Source of the DNA: an uncultured Roseiflexaceae bacterium
GTDB lineage: Bacteria; Chloroflexota; Chloroflexia; Chloroflexales; Roseiflexaceae
Direction of reading: 5' to 3'
Length of the DNA stretch: 53,284 nt
Assembly (NCBI GenBank): GCA_937988885.1
Contig: CALKHR010000113.1
Location: 1 to 53,284, forward strand
Made by a program: the position numbers and the translations under genes. Within the stretch, counting starts at the first letter, position 1. The number at the start of each line of letters is the position of its first letter. Below are positions 43,727 through 51,136 of this stretch, piece after piece. The notes under the pieces are model-generated. The model made no database searches and was not told the DNA's origin. It saw nothing but the letters and a program-made list of their open reading frames with translations.

Positions 43727-44845
43727 ATGCGAATCCTGTATCTCGACCCGTTTCACGGCGGCTCGCACGCTGCGGTCGCCAATGGCTACGCACAGCATAG
43801 CCGTCATCAGATCGATCTGCTGACGCTGCCGATCGCGGGCGGCTGGCGTTGGCGCATGCGCGGGGCTGCGGTCACCTTCGCGCGTATGCTGCGCGAGCGG
43901 GCCACCACGCCCTATGATCTGATCATCACCACCGATATGCTGGATCTGGCCACCTTCCTGGGGCTGAGCCGCGACATCACGGCCAATACGCCCACGGTGG
44001 TCTATTTTCACGAGAACCAACTGACGTATCCCTTGCCCGCCGGGCGCACCCGCGATCTGGCGTTCCCTTGGATCAATTACACGAGCGCGTTGGCCGCCAC
44101 CGCCGTCTGCTTCAACTCCGATTTTCACCGCCGCGTGTTTCTCGATGCGCTGCCAGGGCTGATCGGGCGCTACCACGATTATCAGGAGTTGGCGATGATC
44201 GATGCGATCGCGGCGAAATCGCACGTGCTGCCGCCCGGTGTCGATTTGAGCGGCTTGACGCCCAGCGATCCGCCGAGCGAGCCGGATGGCCCGCCGATCC
44301 TGTTGTGGAACAGCCGCTGGGAGTACGACAAGAATCCGACGGCCTTCTTCGCCGCGTTGGAGGAGCTCGAAGCGCGCGGGGTAGACTTCCGGTTGATTGT
44401 GCTGGGTGAGCACGTCGATCCGAAGGAGGCGTCGTTTGCGGCGGCTCGCGAACGCTTCGGGGGGCGCGCACTGGCGTGGGGCTACGCACCCGATGTGGCG
44501 AGCTATCGCGCGCGGCTGCGTCAGGCCGACATCGTGGTGAGCACTGCGATCCAGGAGTTCTTTGGCATCAGCGTGATCGAGGCGATCGCCTGCGGGTGCG
44601 TGCCGATCCTGCCGCGCCGTTTGAGTTACCCCGAGATTATACCACCCGCCTTCCACGCCGATTGCCTCTACGAGCACGATGGCGCGCTGGCCGACAAGCT
44701 GCAGGAGGCGATCGGCAACTTGCCCGCGCTCAAGCGGCGTGGCCTGCACACGCTGGCGAGCCGCTACGATTGGCGGCAGTTGGCGGCCACCTACGACGCG
44801 ATGTTCGAGACGGTGATTGCTACGGCTAATACCAAATCCAAATGA
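43727..44845 (+). CDS. tRNA-queuosine alpha-mannosyltransferase-like GT4 (DUF3524 family)
   Basis: 372 residues. The N-terminal domain RILYLDPFHGGSHAAVANGY, VYFHENQLTYPLP and CFNSDFHRRVF is the hallmark of the DUF3524/GTDC1 group, whose animal member mannosylates queuosine in tRNA-Asp. The GT4 donor domain follows, with PILLWNSRWEYDKNP, LIVLGEHVDP, and the E-x7-E region QEFFGISVIEAIACGCVPILP. It probably acts on queuosine in tRNA in the cytoplasm, and so is unrelated to the surface glycan. The open frame continues 100 codons upstream into the kinase gene, but MRILYLDPF is the family start and a TATAAT box sits just before it. Confidence 0.85.
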   Translation: MRILYLDPFHGGSHAAVANGYAQHSRHQIDLLTLPIAGGWRWRMRGAAVTFARMLRERATTPYDLIITTDMLDLATFLGLSRDITANTPTVVYFHENQLTYPLPAGRTRDLAFPWINYTSALAATAVCFNSDFHRRVFLDALPGLIGRYHDYQELAMIDAIAAKSHVLPPGVDLSGLTPSDPPSEPDGPPILLWNSRWEYDKNPTAFFAALEELEARGVDFRLIVLGEHVDPKEASFAAARERFGGRALAWGYAPDVASYRARLRQADIVVSTAIQEFFGISVIEAIACGCVPILPRRLSYPEIIPPAFHADCLYEHDGALADKLQEAIGNLPALKRRGLHTLASRYDWRQLAATYDAMFETVIATANTKSK

Positions 44846-45146
44846 TTACTTACACAAACGGTATGTGAATGTGATGGCGTGATGCAGGTTTTCAACTGAT
44901 ACCCACATTTCCCGAAACAGGTGGTGTCGAGGCGCTGCGCGTAGCAGCGCCTCGACACCACAAAAAACGTCAAATACCTTGCTGCCGCAGGCTAAAACGG
45001 GTTTGTTACTGATACTGTCCAACTGGGTTCGGTATAAGCCCGCATCCCGCACTGAGGCTGGCACTTCAAAGCCCGAAGCATAACAACGGGCGGAACCGCA
45101 CAAGGTTGGTCGCTTCAACAAAAACAGCGGGATGTGAGGCCTGGAG
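44846..45146. other. Convergent intergenic region
   Basis: The region between the queuosine enzyme (+) and the TPR gene (-). It contains an 18-bp perfect palindrome (44921-44961) and a longer-range inverted pair CATCCCGC (45043-45050) / GCGGGATG (45127-45134). I searched by eye for a tRNA or an attachment-site repeat and saw none. Confidence 0.5.
44921..44961. terminator. 18-bp perfect palindrome, possibly a bidirectional terminator
   Basis: GTGGTGTCGAGGCGCTGC (44921-44938) and its exact complement (44944-44961) flank the loop GCGTA. AAAAAA follows on the plus strand and AAACAG precedes, so only a weak T-run (CTGTTT) follows in the minus direction. It is unusually long and perfect for a terminator and could be a REP-like element. 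Confidence 0.55.
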
Positions 45147-45851
45147 CTAGGCTTCGGAGGATTGCATGCGGGCGCGCACCTGCGCCAGCACATTAGCGTG
45201 GTGTTGGGCATTGATGTGGCTACTCGTCTGCTCTAGCTCGACGAGGAGCTGCATCAGTTCGGCAGCGCGGGCGTACTCGCGTTGCCCGGCCAGCATCTCG
45301 CCCATACTCCAGCAGACGTTCGCTTCGGCGTAGAGGTCGCCGAGGGAGCGAAACAGTTCGCGGCTTTGGGTGTAGCATTCCCAGGCGCGGTGCGTATCGG
45401 CCAGCGCCACGTAGACATCGCCCAACGAGGTGAGCACATAGGCTTCGCCGCGTTGGTGGCTGCTCTCGCGGAGGATGGCGAGGCTTTGGGCGTAGCATTG
45501 CAGTGCGCCACGGGCATCGCCGAGTTGGTTGTGTGCCCTGCCGAGGCTGTAGAGCGCGTAGCACTCGCCTTGACGATCGTTTGTCTCGCGCATCAGGAGC
45601 AGCGCCCGCTCCAGCAACGTGATCGCACGCCGCCCATCGCCGAGCTGGTTGTGGATGGTGCCGAGGTGCAGCAGCAATTCACGCTCGGTTGCAGAATCGC
45701 CATAGGCGCGCGCATCCTGAAGCTGCTGCTCGATCCGCGCTAGGGTAGCACGCAACTGAGCCGACCGCTCAAAACCCTCCGCATGGGAATGGTTATCGGG
45801 CTGGGCAAAATAGGTTTGAAAGAAATCAGCCAGAGCGGCGCGGTCAGACAT
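45147..45851 (-). CDS. Tetratricopeptide repeat protein
   Basis: 234 residues. At least four TPR units of ~40 residues (LLLHLGTIHNQLGDGRRAITLLERAL, ALYSLGRAHNQLGDARGALQCYAQSL, VLTSLGDVYVALADTHRAWECYTQSR, VCWSMGEMLAGQREYARAAELMQLL). This is the LGN/Rapsyn-like kind common in Chloroflexota regulators. There is no catalytic domain, signal peptide or membrane segment; the likely role is protein-protein interaction. The ATG at 45851 is preferred because GAGGA lies seven bases upstream; an ATG four codons earlier lacks such a site. Confidence 0.87.
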   Translation of the reverse strand: MSDRAALADFFQTYFAQPDNHSHAEGFERSAQLRATLARIEQQLQDARAYGDSATERELLLHLGTIHNQLGDGRRAITLLERALLLMRETNDRQGECYALYSLGRAHNQLGDARGALQCYAQSLAILRESSHQRGEAYVLTSLGDVYVALADTHRAWECYTQSRELFRSLGDLYAEANVCWSMGEMLAGQREYARAAELMQLLVELEQTSSHINAQHHANVLAQVRARMQSSEA

Positions 45852-45884
45852 TGGATTCCTCATGTGGGCTTGTTATTAGTGTTG

Positions 45885-45893
45885 AGTATAGCA
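45885..45893 (-). promoter_or_regulatory. Extended -10 promoter of the TPR gene
   Basis: On the minus strand this reads TGC-TATACT. The transcript would start near 45878, with a 27-base leader. Confidence 0.5.
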
Positions 45894-45902
45894 AAGCGCC
45901 TA

Positions 45903-45932
45903 TTGGCAGAAGTTAGCAAAACGGGATACATT
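45903..45932 (+). promoter_or_regulatory. Possible promoter of the prim-pol gene
   Basis: TTGGCA (45903-45908), 18-bp spacer, TACATT (45927-45932). It is back-to-back with the TPR promoter. The match is moderate. Confidence 0.3.
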
Positions 45933-46081
45933 TCAGTACAAATTAGTTCAGCTTCCAAACAAGGTGTACTCGCATGCTCTCCAGCGCATCAGGATGCGGA
46001 AACCGCACAAGCGTTCGTGCCTGGGAATGCCAGTGATTGCCCCCGCTTTGCTCCCCAAATTGCTCCTTGCGAGGTGCTGCT

Positions 46082-48343
46082 ATGACACAGCACTTCGACT
46101 TCGCAAATCTCTCATCATATGATCGAGCTATCCGGCTTGCAGAACTCGGTTATTACGTAGTTCCGCTATGCTGGCCGAACGCTGATGGCGGATGTGGCTG
46201 TGGCCGCGGGCACATCGATAACGCCGTCGGTAAAGCGCCTTTAACGCCGCATGGCGCGAACGATGCTACGCGAGATCGAGACGAGATCCGCCGCTGGTTT
46301 CTGAACGATTTTCCGAGTGCAAACATCGGCGTGAATGCCGCAAAATCTGGCATTATCGATATTGCGCCTGATTGCGACGAGTACAAGCGCACATTTCGCG
46401 AGTTTGGCATGCCAACGACAACGCTGTACCGCTCGTCAGCTGGCTGGCACACTTGGTATCGCCGCCCAGCAGGATGTCCAGCGATTCGCGTTTGCAAGCC
46501 AGCACAGTACGACATCATCGCTGACGGTAATATTGCCGCGCCGGAGAACGCACACCCAAGCGGGAAGCGATACGCGCTTGTGAATCGGCTGTTGGCTGTC
46601 TCTGAGCTGCCAGAAGCGCCTAGCTGGGCAGTGGAGATCCTGCGAGTGAATCAAGAAAAGCTCGAAGCGAATGTGATTAACATCTCTGCCGCCGAGCGCG
46701 CTGCGGGTAATATTCAGTCAGTTCTCGATCGCATCGAGAAGTCGTTGCCAGCGCGGGCACGTCTCGCGTTGGCTGAACCGCTTCGCTTCGGCTCATATAG
46801 CGAAGCGCGCTACAACTTCATCGGCGGGCTGGTTCGTATCGGCCTGACAGATGACGAAATAGCGGCAGCAGTGTTTCACTTTGCCGATAACGGCCCGCTC
46901 GGCTGGGGACACCTAGAGAAGAAGGCGGTTCAGACGAAACTCGCTGACATCAGTCGTGTGATCAGCAAACATGAGATGCAGATGATGCGCAAGAATGCGC
47001 CACGGCGGATCGTACCAACACGCGGTGCGTACAGACAACCAGCCGCGCGATTAAGCGGCACCACCGGGCGGAAAGCTGGTCTAACAGCCGATCAATTGCT
47101 TGAGTTCTATCAGCAGCAAGCCGTTGGCGGCGTGGTGATGATCAGCCAGTCGGAAGTAGCTAAACACTTCGACGTGAGTCAATCGACTATATCTCGCATC
47201 GAAAAACAACTGCATATTGAACGTTCATCCAGGCGTCACATTAGCTATGCAAAATTAGCGGCACCCGATTTTAGCTATGCAAAATTAGCGGCACCCGAAG
47301 CTCCAAAAAACGAAGGTTTAGAGCTTCCTGATGCTGAGGATTCAATTATGACAAAAGAAGATTTTAGCTATGCAAAATTAGCGGCACCTGGAGCTATTAT
47401 GCATAGCTTAAAAACATCACGTTTACCGCGTCCTGATACGGAAGCGCAAAACGAAAACCAAATATTACAGCATGTACATGCACACCCCCCACACGCACGC
47501 ATACACACACACGATGTCGAGCTTGCTGATGAAATGAGCTTTGCAGAGAGTGAAGCCGAAATCGAGCAACTGGCCCCCAGCGGGCAGCGCTCAGGGGGTG
47601 TGCATGTACACACACTTGAAACTGGTACTGCTTACTTGAAATGCTTCTCTGTCGCAGAGCTAGAACGTGCTCTCGATTACGAGCTGAGCCAACCGGCTTT
47701 CGCCTTTGTGGGCGCGTTGCTGACTGGCGTAGATCGAAGAGATATAATGCTCGAAATGCTAGCAAATTACGGGATTTGCGATCTCAGTATAGTAATACAC
47801 GAGATCGCGATGGTGCTAGCAAACTTTGAGAATGATCCTGATGCGAATCAAAAGGAAAGAAACATAGGAGCGTTTGGCGCAACAGAACAAGCCGAAGGCA
47901 AGCGATCGAGCGAAGCGAGTGCAGGTGCAAGCTACGACCCGGAGGCCGATTGGACGAACAGCACAACGACGACGCAAGAGCCAATCCGAGCCTGGATACA
48001 CTCGCTGAAACCAAGCGCATACTATACGCTTCGCTTCGGGCAGCAACATGCGCTAGCGTTCGCACTCGATCCGTCCTACGTCCCCGACGCGGCTGATGCC
48101 TATGAGACAGAGACGAAGCTGATTGCTCCGGATGATCCTGCATTGGCTATCAAATTCTATAAATTGCAGGGCAAGATGCGAAAATTTGGGGGGGGTGCGC
48201 AGCGCTTCAAGCTGCAAATTGAATTGGAGAAACTAGGACGGCGGGTATCGCTTGCAGAGGCCGAACAGATCCGGCTCATGCGCGCAGCCGCCAAGCAAAG
48301 GGCTGTAGCCCCCATGTTCGTCGAACTGGAGGCCGAACCGTGA
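46082..48343 (+). CDS. Prim-pol type replication protein with HTH
   Basis: 753 residues. Residues ~15-195 resemble the N-terminal bifunctional DNA primase/polymerase domain of plasmids and phages: LAELGYYVVPLC, GKAPLTPHGANDATRDRDEIRRWFLNDFPSANIGV, LYRSSAGWHTWYRRP (conserved His) and DGNIAAPENAHPSGKRYAL. The usual acidic pair is less clear (GIIDIAPDCDE). Residues ~350-385 hold a helix-turn-helix (SQSEVAKHFDVSQSTISRIEKQL). SYAKLAAP occurs three times (387, 397, 428). A His-rich stretch lies near 465-475. No helicase domain is seen. The ATG at 46082 has GAGGTG upstream. The lower GC content and codon choice differ from the genes before 45 kb. It probably primes replication of the element. Confidence 0.8.
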   Translation: MTQHFDFANLSSYDRAIRLAELGYYVVPLCWPNADGGCGCGRGHIDNAVGKAPLTPHGANDATRDRDEIRRWFLNDFPSANIGVNAAKSGIIDIAPDCDEYKRTFREFGMPTTTLYRSSAGWHTWYRRPAGCPAIRVCKPAQYDIIADGNIAAPENAHPSGKRYALVNRLLAVSELPEAPSWAVEILRVNQEKLEANVINISAAERAAGNIQSVLDRIEKSLPARARLALAEPLRFGSYSEARYNFIGGLVRIGLTDDEIAAAVFHFADNGPLGWGHLEKKAVQTKLADISRVISKHEMQMMRKNAPRRIVPTRGAYRQPAARLSGTTGRKAGLTADQLLEFYQQQAVGGVVMISQSEVAKHFDVSQSTISRIEKQLHIERSSRRHISYAKLAAPDFSYAKLAAPEAPKNEGLELPDAEDSIMTKEDFSYAKLAAPGAIMHSLKTSRLPRPDTEAQNENQILQHVHAHPPHARIHTHDVELADEMSFAESEAEIEQLAPSGQRSGGVHVHTLETGTAYLKCFSVAELERALDYELSQPAFAFVGALLTGVDRRDIMLEMLANYGICDLSIVIHEIAMVLANFENDPDANQKERNIGAFGATEQAEGKRSSEASAGASYDPEADWTNSTTTTQEPIRAWIHSLKPSAYYTLRFGQQHALAFALDPSYVPDAADAYETETKLIAPDDPALAIKFYKLQGKMRKFGGGAQRFKLQIELEKLGRRVSLAEAEQIRLMRAAAKQRAVAPMFVELEAEP
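47241..47388 (+). repeat. Triple direct repeat inside the prim-pol gene
   Basis: A 25-bp unit containing GCTATGCAAAATTAGC starts at 47241, 47271 and 47364. The first two are 30 bp apart and all three are in the same reading frame (SYAKLAAP). The core has GCTA/TAGC inverted ends, like a protein-binding iteron. Confidence 0.8.
47473..47610. repeat. 17-bp perfect inverted repeat inside the prim-pol gene
   Basis: TGTACATGCACACCCCC (47473-47489) has its exact complement at 47594-47610, 104 bp away. The arms lie in coding sequence and encode a His-rich stretch and VHVHT. Confidence 0.75.
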
Positions 48344-48720
48344 TTGAAAATCTCGATCCAAACGCAGAGTTGTATCTTCGAGCGCGGGAATCGTGTGGGC
48401 GCTGGCTGGCGGAGTATGTGCTAGACGACTTCGAGATCGTCTACGCCGCGTGGGGTTCCTCAAGAGAACAGGCGATTAAAAACGTGAATGCCTTGCGGTT
48501 TGGTAGAAGCTTGCGTTTGTCGGCGCGAGATGTGGTACGCACACCTCGTTTCGATTTCGAGGAAACGCTTGCAGGCCTACACGAGCGCGATGTTTGTGAA
48601 ACGATCGAACGCTTGCGCTTCTATACTGCTAAAACTTCTGCAATGCTGTCTGAGGAGCATATGTATTTGCTGTTCTGGCTGTTGTCGGACAACGACGAGA
48701 AAACCACCCGAAGCGCGTGA
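48340..48720 (+). CDS. Small protein of unknown function, coupled to prim-pol
   Basis: 126 residues, acidic, predicted mostly helical. It opens MIENLDPNAELYLRARESCGRW and contains IVYAAWGSSREQAIKNVNALRFG and HMYLLFWLLSDNDEKT. I recognise no family. The GTG start overlaps the prim-pol stop (GTGA), with GGAGG seven bases upstream, so the two are translated together. There is no membrane segment or signal peptide. A role in replication or maintenance of the element is inferred from position only. Confidence 0.65.
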   Translation: MIENLDPNAELYLRARESCGRWLAEYVLDDFEIVYAAWGSSREQAIKNVNALRFGRSLRLSARDVVRTPRFDFEETLAGLHERDVCETIERLRFYTAKTSAMLSEEHMYLLFWLLSDNDEKTTRSA

Positions 48721-48857
48721 GGCGATGTGCACATAGGCCTGTAAGCCCGTGTGCTTGGCCAAGAGCGACGAAAAGTTGTTTTTGGTATCTCTGTACGGTT
48801 ACATTTTTTGAGAAAACATGTTTTCGCGATTAGGATGCTATAAAACGTTTCTGATAG

Positions 48858-48989
48858 GAAATATTTCGATTTCGGCAGAATGGCTCCTACGAAGTCGGGT
48901 ACCCTCTAGCCGAACTACAAGCCTTGCAAAAAGCGTATGCGCATAATCGCCGCCATCCTAGAAGCGAATGGCGTCGCTATCAGGATTAA
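48858..48989 (+). pseudogene. Possible short gene remnant
   Basis: An open frame of 43 codons between two stops, without an ATG or GTG, reads like protein in its second half (SYEVGYPLAELQALQKAYAH, then RRHPRSEWRRYQD). It may be the C-terminal end of a lost gene or a small gene starting at an unusual codon. The evidence is weak. Confidence 0.2.
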
Positions 48990-49021
48990 ACCCTATTGGA
49001 TTAAGAAAAAAAAGGGGGGGC

Positions 49022-49049
49022 GTTCGTGCGAGCGTAGCGAAGCACGAAC
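49022..49049. other. Hairpin downstream of an A8/G7 run
   Basis: GTTCGTGC (49022-49029) pairs with GCACGAAC (49042-49049) around a 12-base loop, directly after AAAAAAAAGGGGGGG. No T-run follows. It might be a single-strand origin or an RNA structure. Confidence 0.4.
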
Positions 49050-49266
49050 AGAGCCGAAGGCGATATGCAGGCAAGTTGGTTCTTAAAAAGGTTCGCACTA
49101 TTTGCAGGGGCTGAGCGCTTTTAGCGCGAAGCGACATCCCCTAACTAACAAACATACATACATAACATACATGTGCCGTTTTTTAAGCGTATAGTTTAAA
49201 GTACTATTAGGGCTGTTTTAGCTCATTGTGACGGCTCAAACAAAACTATTTACAGTGAAAACAAGA

Positions 49267-49531
49267 CATGCTATTTCTGAATGAGGACATGCTATTTCTG
49301 AATGAGATGCATGCTATTTCTGAATGAGGCACTCTTATCTTACAGGCTACTAGTACTATATCGACCTATTCAGGCGTATTGATTTACAGGCATGACATGC
49401 TATTTCTGAATGAGAACATGCTATTTCTGAATGAGAACATGCTATTTCTGAATGAACTTGCCGAATGAGGACATGCTATTTCTGAATGAGGACATGCTAT
49501 TTCTGAATGAGGACATGCTATTTCTGAATGA
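49267..49531 (+). repeat. Nine 18-bp iterons in three triplets
   Basis: CATGCTATTTCTGAATGA occurs at 49267, 49288, 49310, 49396, 49417, 49438, 49472, 49493 and 49514. Inside each triplet the copies are 21-22 bp apart, two turns of the DNA helix, so a protein would bind one face. The second and third triplets both end in AACTTGCCGA. All copies are in the same direction. The array lies about 120 bp before a Rep-like gene, the usual place for a theta-replication origin controlled by an initiator. Confidence 0.9.
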
Positions 49532-49593
49532 ACTTGCCGACATTATTTCGGCATGGTATGTTTCAAGAGAGCGCAATTCCGCGCAACAAAAAA

Positions 49594-49636
49594 AGCGGCC
49601 CACACTCTTGTTTTGCCGACACAAGTGTGAACCGCT
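49594..49636 (+). promoter_or_regulatory. Imperfect hairpin just upstream of the Rep ribosome site
   Basis: AGCGG-CACACTCTTGT (49594-49611) can pair with ACAAGTGTGAACCGCT (49621-49636), with small mismatches. TAGGAG and the ATG at 49650 follow at once. It may regulate Rep expression at the RNA level or be an operator. Confidence 0.45.
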
Positions 49637-49649
49637 AGGAGAAAAATCT

Positions 49650-51053
49650 ATGAGCAGTCTACCCCACGCAACCTCGGTTGTCAAGCTTCCGCTTTCCGTT
49701 CTAGAACAATGCCACAAGCCGCAGGAAATCGCGGTTTGGCTGGCCGTTTCTGCCTTGATTCAACACCCCTCTTCATACGAAACGCTTGCAAAATTAGCCC
49801 ACGTTAAACCGCCCGAAATCGGCCGCCGCCTCGCCGCGCTGGAAGCGCGGGGCTTTCTTCAGCGAGAAAAACAGGCCAACCGCATCGTCTACACCCTACC
49901 TTCGTTTCATGATAGCAAGACAATTCCTGTTCCAATCAGCGTACTAGAACGATGCCAGCGAGCTGGGCACATTTCGGTTTGGATCGCATGCTGCCTTTTG
50001 AGTGCAGAAACGTCGGCCAACCAATTAAGCGCAATCGGGCGGCTCGCCAAAGTCTACAAACTCGACGTAGTGCGCAAGTACATTGCGGCGCTTCAGGACG
50101 CTGGTCTGCTTGAACCGAACTCGCATCGCCCGATCACGCCGTCGGTGCCAGTAGTCATGCAACTCTCTATCCAGGAACAAATCGAGCAAGTAATAGTCCG
50201 CCCGGCTGATCACATTCGTTGGCCCACGCTGCCCATGGACGCGACTGGATTGAAGCTCTGGGAGATAATCGCCAAGCGGCTTTCAGATCGAAACATCAAT
50301 CACGCAAAAGCGCATGGCGTGTTAGCGCAAATGGCAGCAGACTACAATCCGAACGGGTACGGTTGGTTTTATGTGGCGCAAGCGCTACGTGCCGCGGAAG
50401 TGTGGCTAGATCAAGAAAAGACACCAGCGACGTTTGAGCGGTTGAATACCTACCTGAAAGGCGTGCTCGAAAACATCGCAGAGCGCGGCTACTTGCCGCC
50501 AGAGACACCAGAAGCGAAGACGAGAACTCGCACGGTGAAGGCTGTACCAGTTGTGGCAGTAGCACCCGAAGCCGAAGCCGCTCGACAGCCAGTGCGAACA
50601 GCAGCACCAGTCGAGCCGGAACCTGCGCAACCAATCGTGGCAAGCGAGCAGGAACGCTACGACGCGATCCGAGAGGCATTGGCCGAAGTCTGTGGTGTAG
50701 ACCTGGACGTTGGTTCGAAAGAGGCGATTATCAACGTCAACCGAACAGCCAAGCGCTTGCACGAAGCGGCGTGTAAGCGCAATGGAACTCCCGAGGAAAC
50801 TGTAGAAGCTATTCGTTATGTCGCGAAGTGGTTCGCGAAAAACGACTGGCGAGGAAAGAGAGGCGAGCGCCCCACGCCGAAAAACCTGACGGACGTATGG
50901 GGGGCCGCAATGGCAGAACGTCCAACTCAAAAAGCGCCGACTGCGCCTCAAGTCGATCGAGAGAATATCGTTCCGCCGTTGGAATTAGCGAAGTTACTTC
51001 TGGCGAATAATCGAAAAGGCAGACAGGGCGAAAGCAGACAGGGCGAAAATTGA
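49650..51053 (+). CDS. Rep-like replication initiator with two winged-helix repeats
   Basis: 467 residues. Two related winged-helix units come first, opening VVKLPLSVLEQCHKPQEIAV (~10-85) and TIPVPISVLERCQRAGHISV (~90-165). A helical domain (~190-285, LKLWEIIAKRL, YGWFYVAQALRAAEVWL) follows, then a charged Pro/Ala linker (~290-335) and a C-terminal helical domain (~335-440, ERYDAIREALAEVCGVDLD, KWFAKNDWRGKRGERPTPKNL) reminiscent of DnaD-like replisome organisers. Two winged helices are typical of iteron-binding Rep proteins. The frame continues upstream through the iterons (reading NEDMLFL repeats), but TAGGAG before 49650 marks the start. Its exact family is not identified. Confidence 0.7.
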   Translation: MSSLPHATSVVKLPLSVLEQCHKPQEIAVWLAVSALIQHPSSYETLAKLAHVKPPEIGRRLAALEARGFLQREKQANRIVYTLPSFHDSKTIPVPISVLERCQRAGHISVWIACCLLSAETSANQLSAIGRLAKVYKLDVVRKYIAALQDAGLLEPNSHRPITPSVPVVMQLSIQEQIEQVIVRPADHIRWPTLPMDATGLKLWEIIAKRLSDRNINHAKAHGVLAQMAADYNPNGYGWFYVAQALRAAEVWLDQEKTPATFERLNTYLKGVLENIAERGYLPPETPEAKTRTRTVKAVPVVAVAPEAEAARQPVRTAAPVEPEPAQPIVASEQERYDAIREALAEVCGVDLDVGSKEAIINVNRTAKRLHEAACKRNGTPEETVEAIRYVAKWFAKNDWRGKRGERPTPKNLTDVWGAAMAERPTQKAPTAPQVDRENIVPPLELAKLLLANNRKGRQGESRQGEN

Positions 51054-51056
51054 CAC

Positions 51057-51093
51057 TCCACGGCGTGGAATGCTCGCGTAAGGTTGCTATGAT
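51057..51093 (+). promoter_or_regulatory. Palindromic operator and extended -10 before the VirB6-like gene
   Basis: TCCACGGCGTGGA (51057-51069) is a perfect 6-bp palindrome around one central base. TGC-TATGAT (51085-51093) is an extended -10; GTGGAA (51065-51070) at 17 bp would be a poor -35 overlapping the palindrome. TTGACA at 51050-51055 is too far from this -10. A repressor could bind here. Confidence 0.4.
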
Positions 51094-51136
51094 TAGCACA
51101 ACAGAGCAATTTCCTCTTCCTCGAAAGGAGCACGCC

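Larger units (their letters stand above)
48721..49649. other. Non-coding control region of the mobile element (probable origin)
   Basis: About 930 bp without a clear gene. In order: a GCACA...TGTGC hairpin near 48728-48753, a degraded-looking frame (48858-48989), an A8/G7 run near 49005-49020, a hairpin GTTCGTGC/GCACGAAC (49022-49049), ACATACAT repeats near 49150-49172, nine iterons (49267-49531) and a hairpin before the Rep gene (49594-49636). The content fits a plasmid replication origin. Confidence 0.65.

Noticed and set aside
44846..45146. tRNA or attachment site at the left edge of the mobile region
   Set aside because: I found no cloverleaf, no T-loop GTTC...GA box pattern in the right spacing and no flanking direct repeat.
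49005..49021. A8/G7 homopolymer as a phase-variation tract
   Set aside because: It does not lie in a supported gene or promoter, so no switching role can be claimed.
48937..49086. A 49-codon frame through the A8/G7 run
   Set aside because: No ribosome site, and the frame depends on a homopolymer run; it overlaps another weak frame.
49267..49531. CRISPR array
   Set aside because: The copies are separated by only 3-4 bases in each triplet, so there are no spacers; iterons explain the pattern.
49452..49649. N-terminal extension of the Rep gene reading NEDMLFL repeats
   Set aside because: These codons are the iterons read as protein; the ribosome site TAGGAG is placed before 49650.
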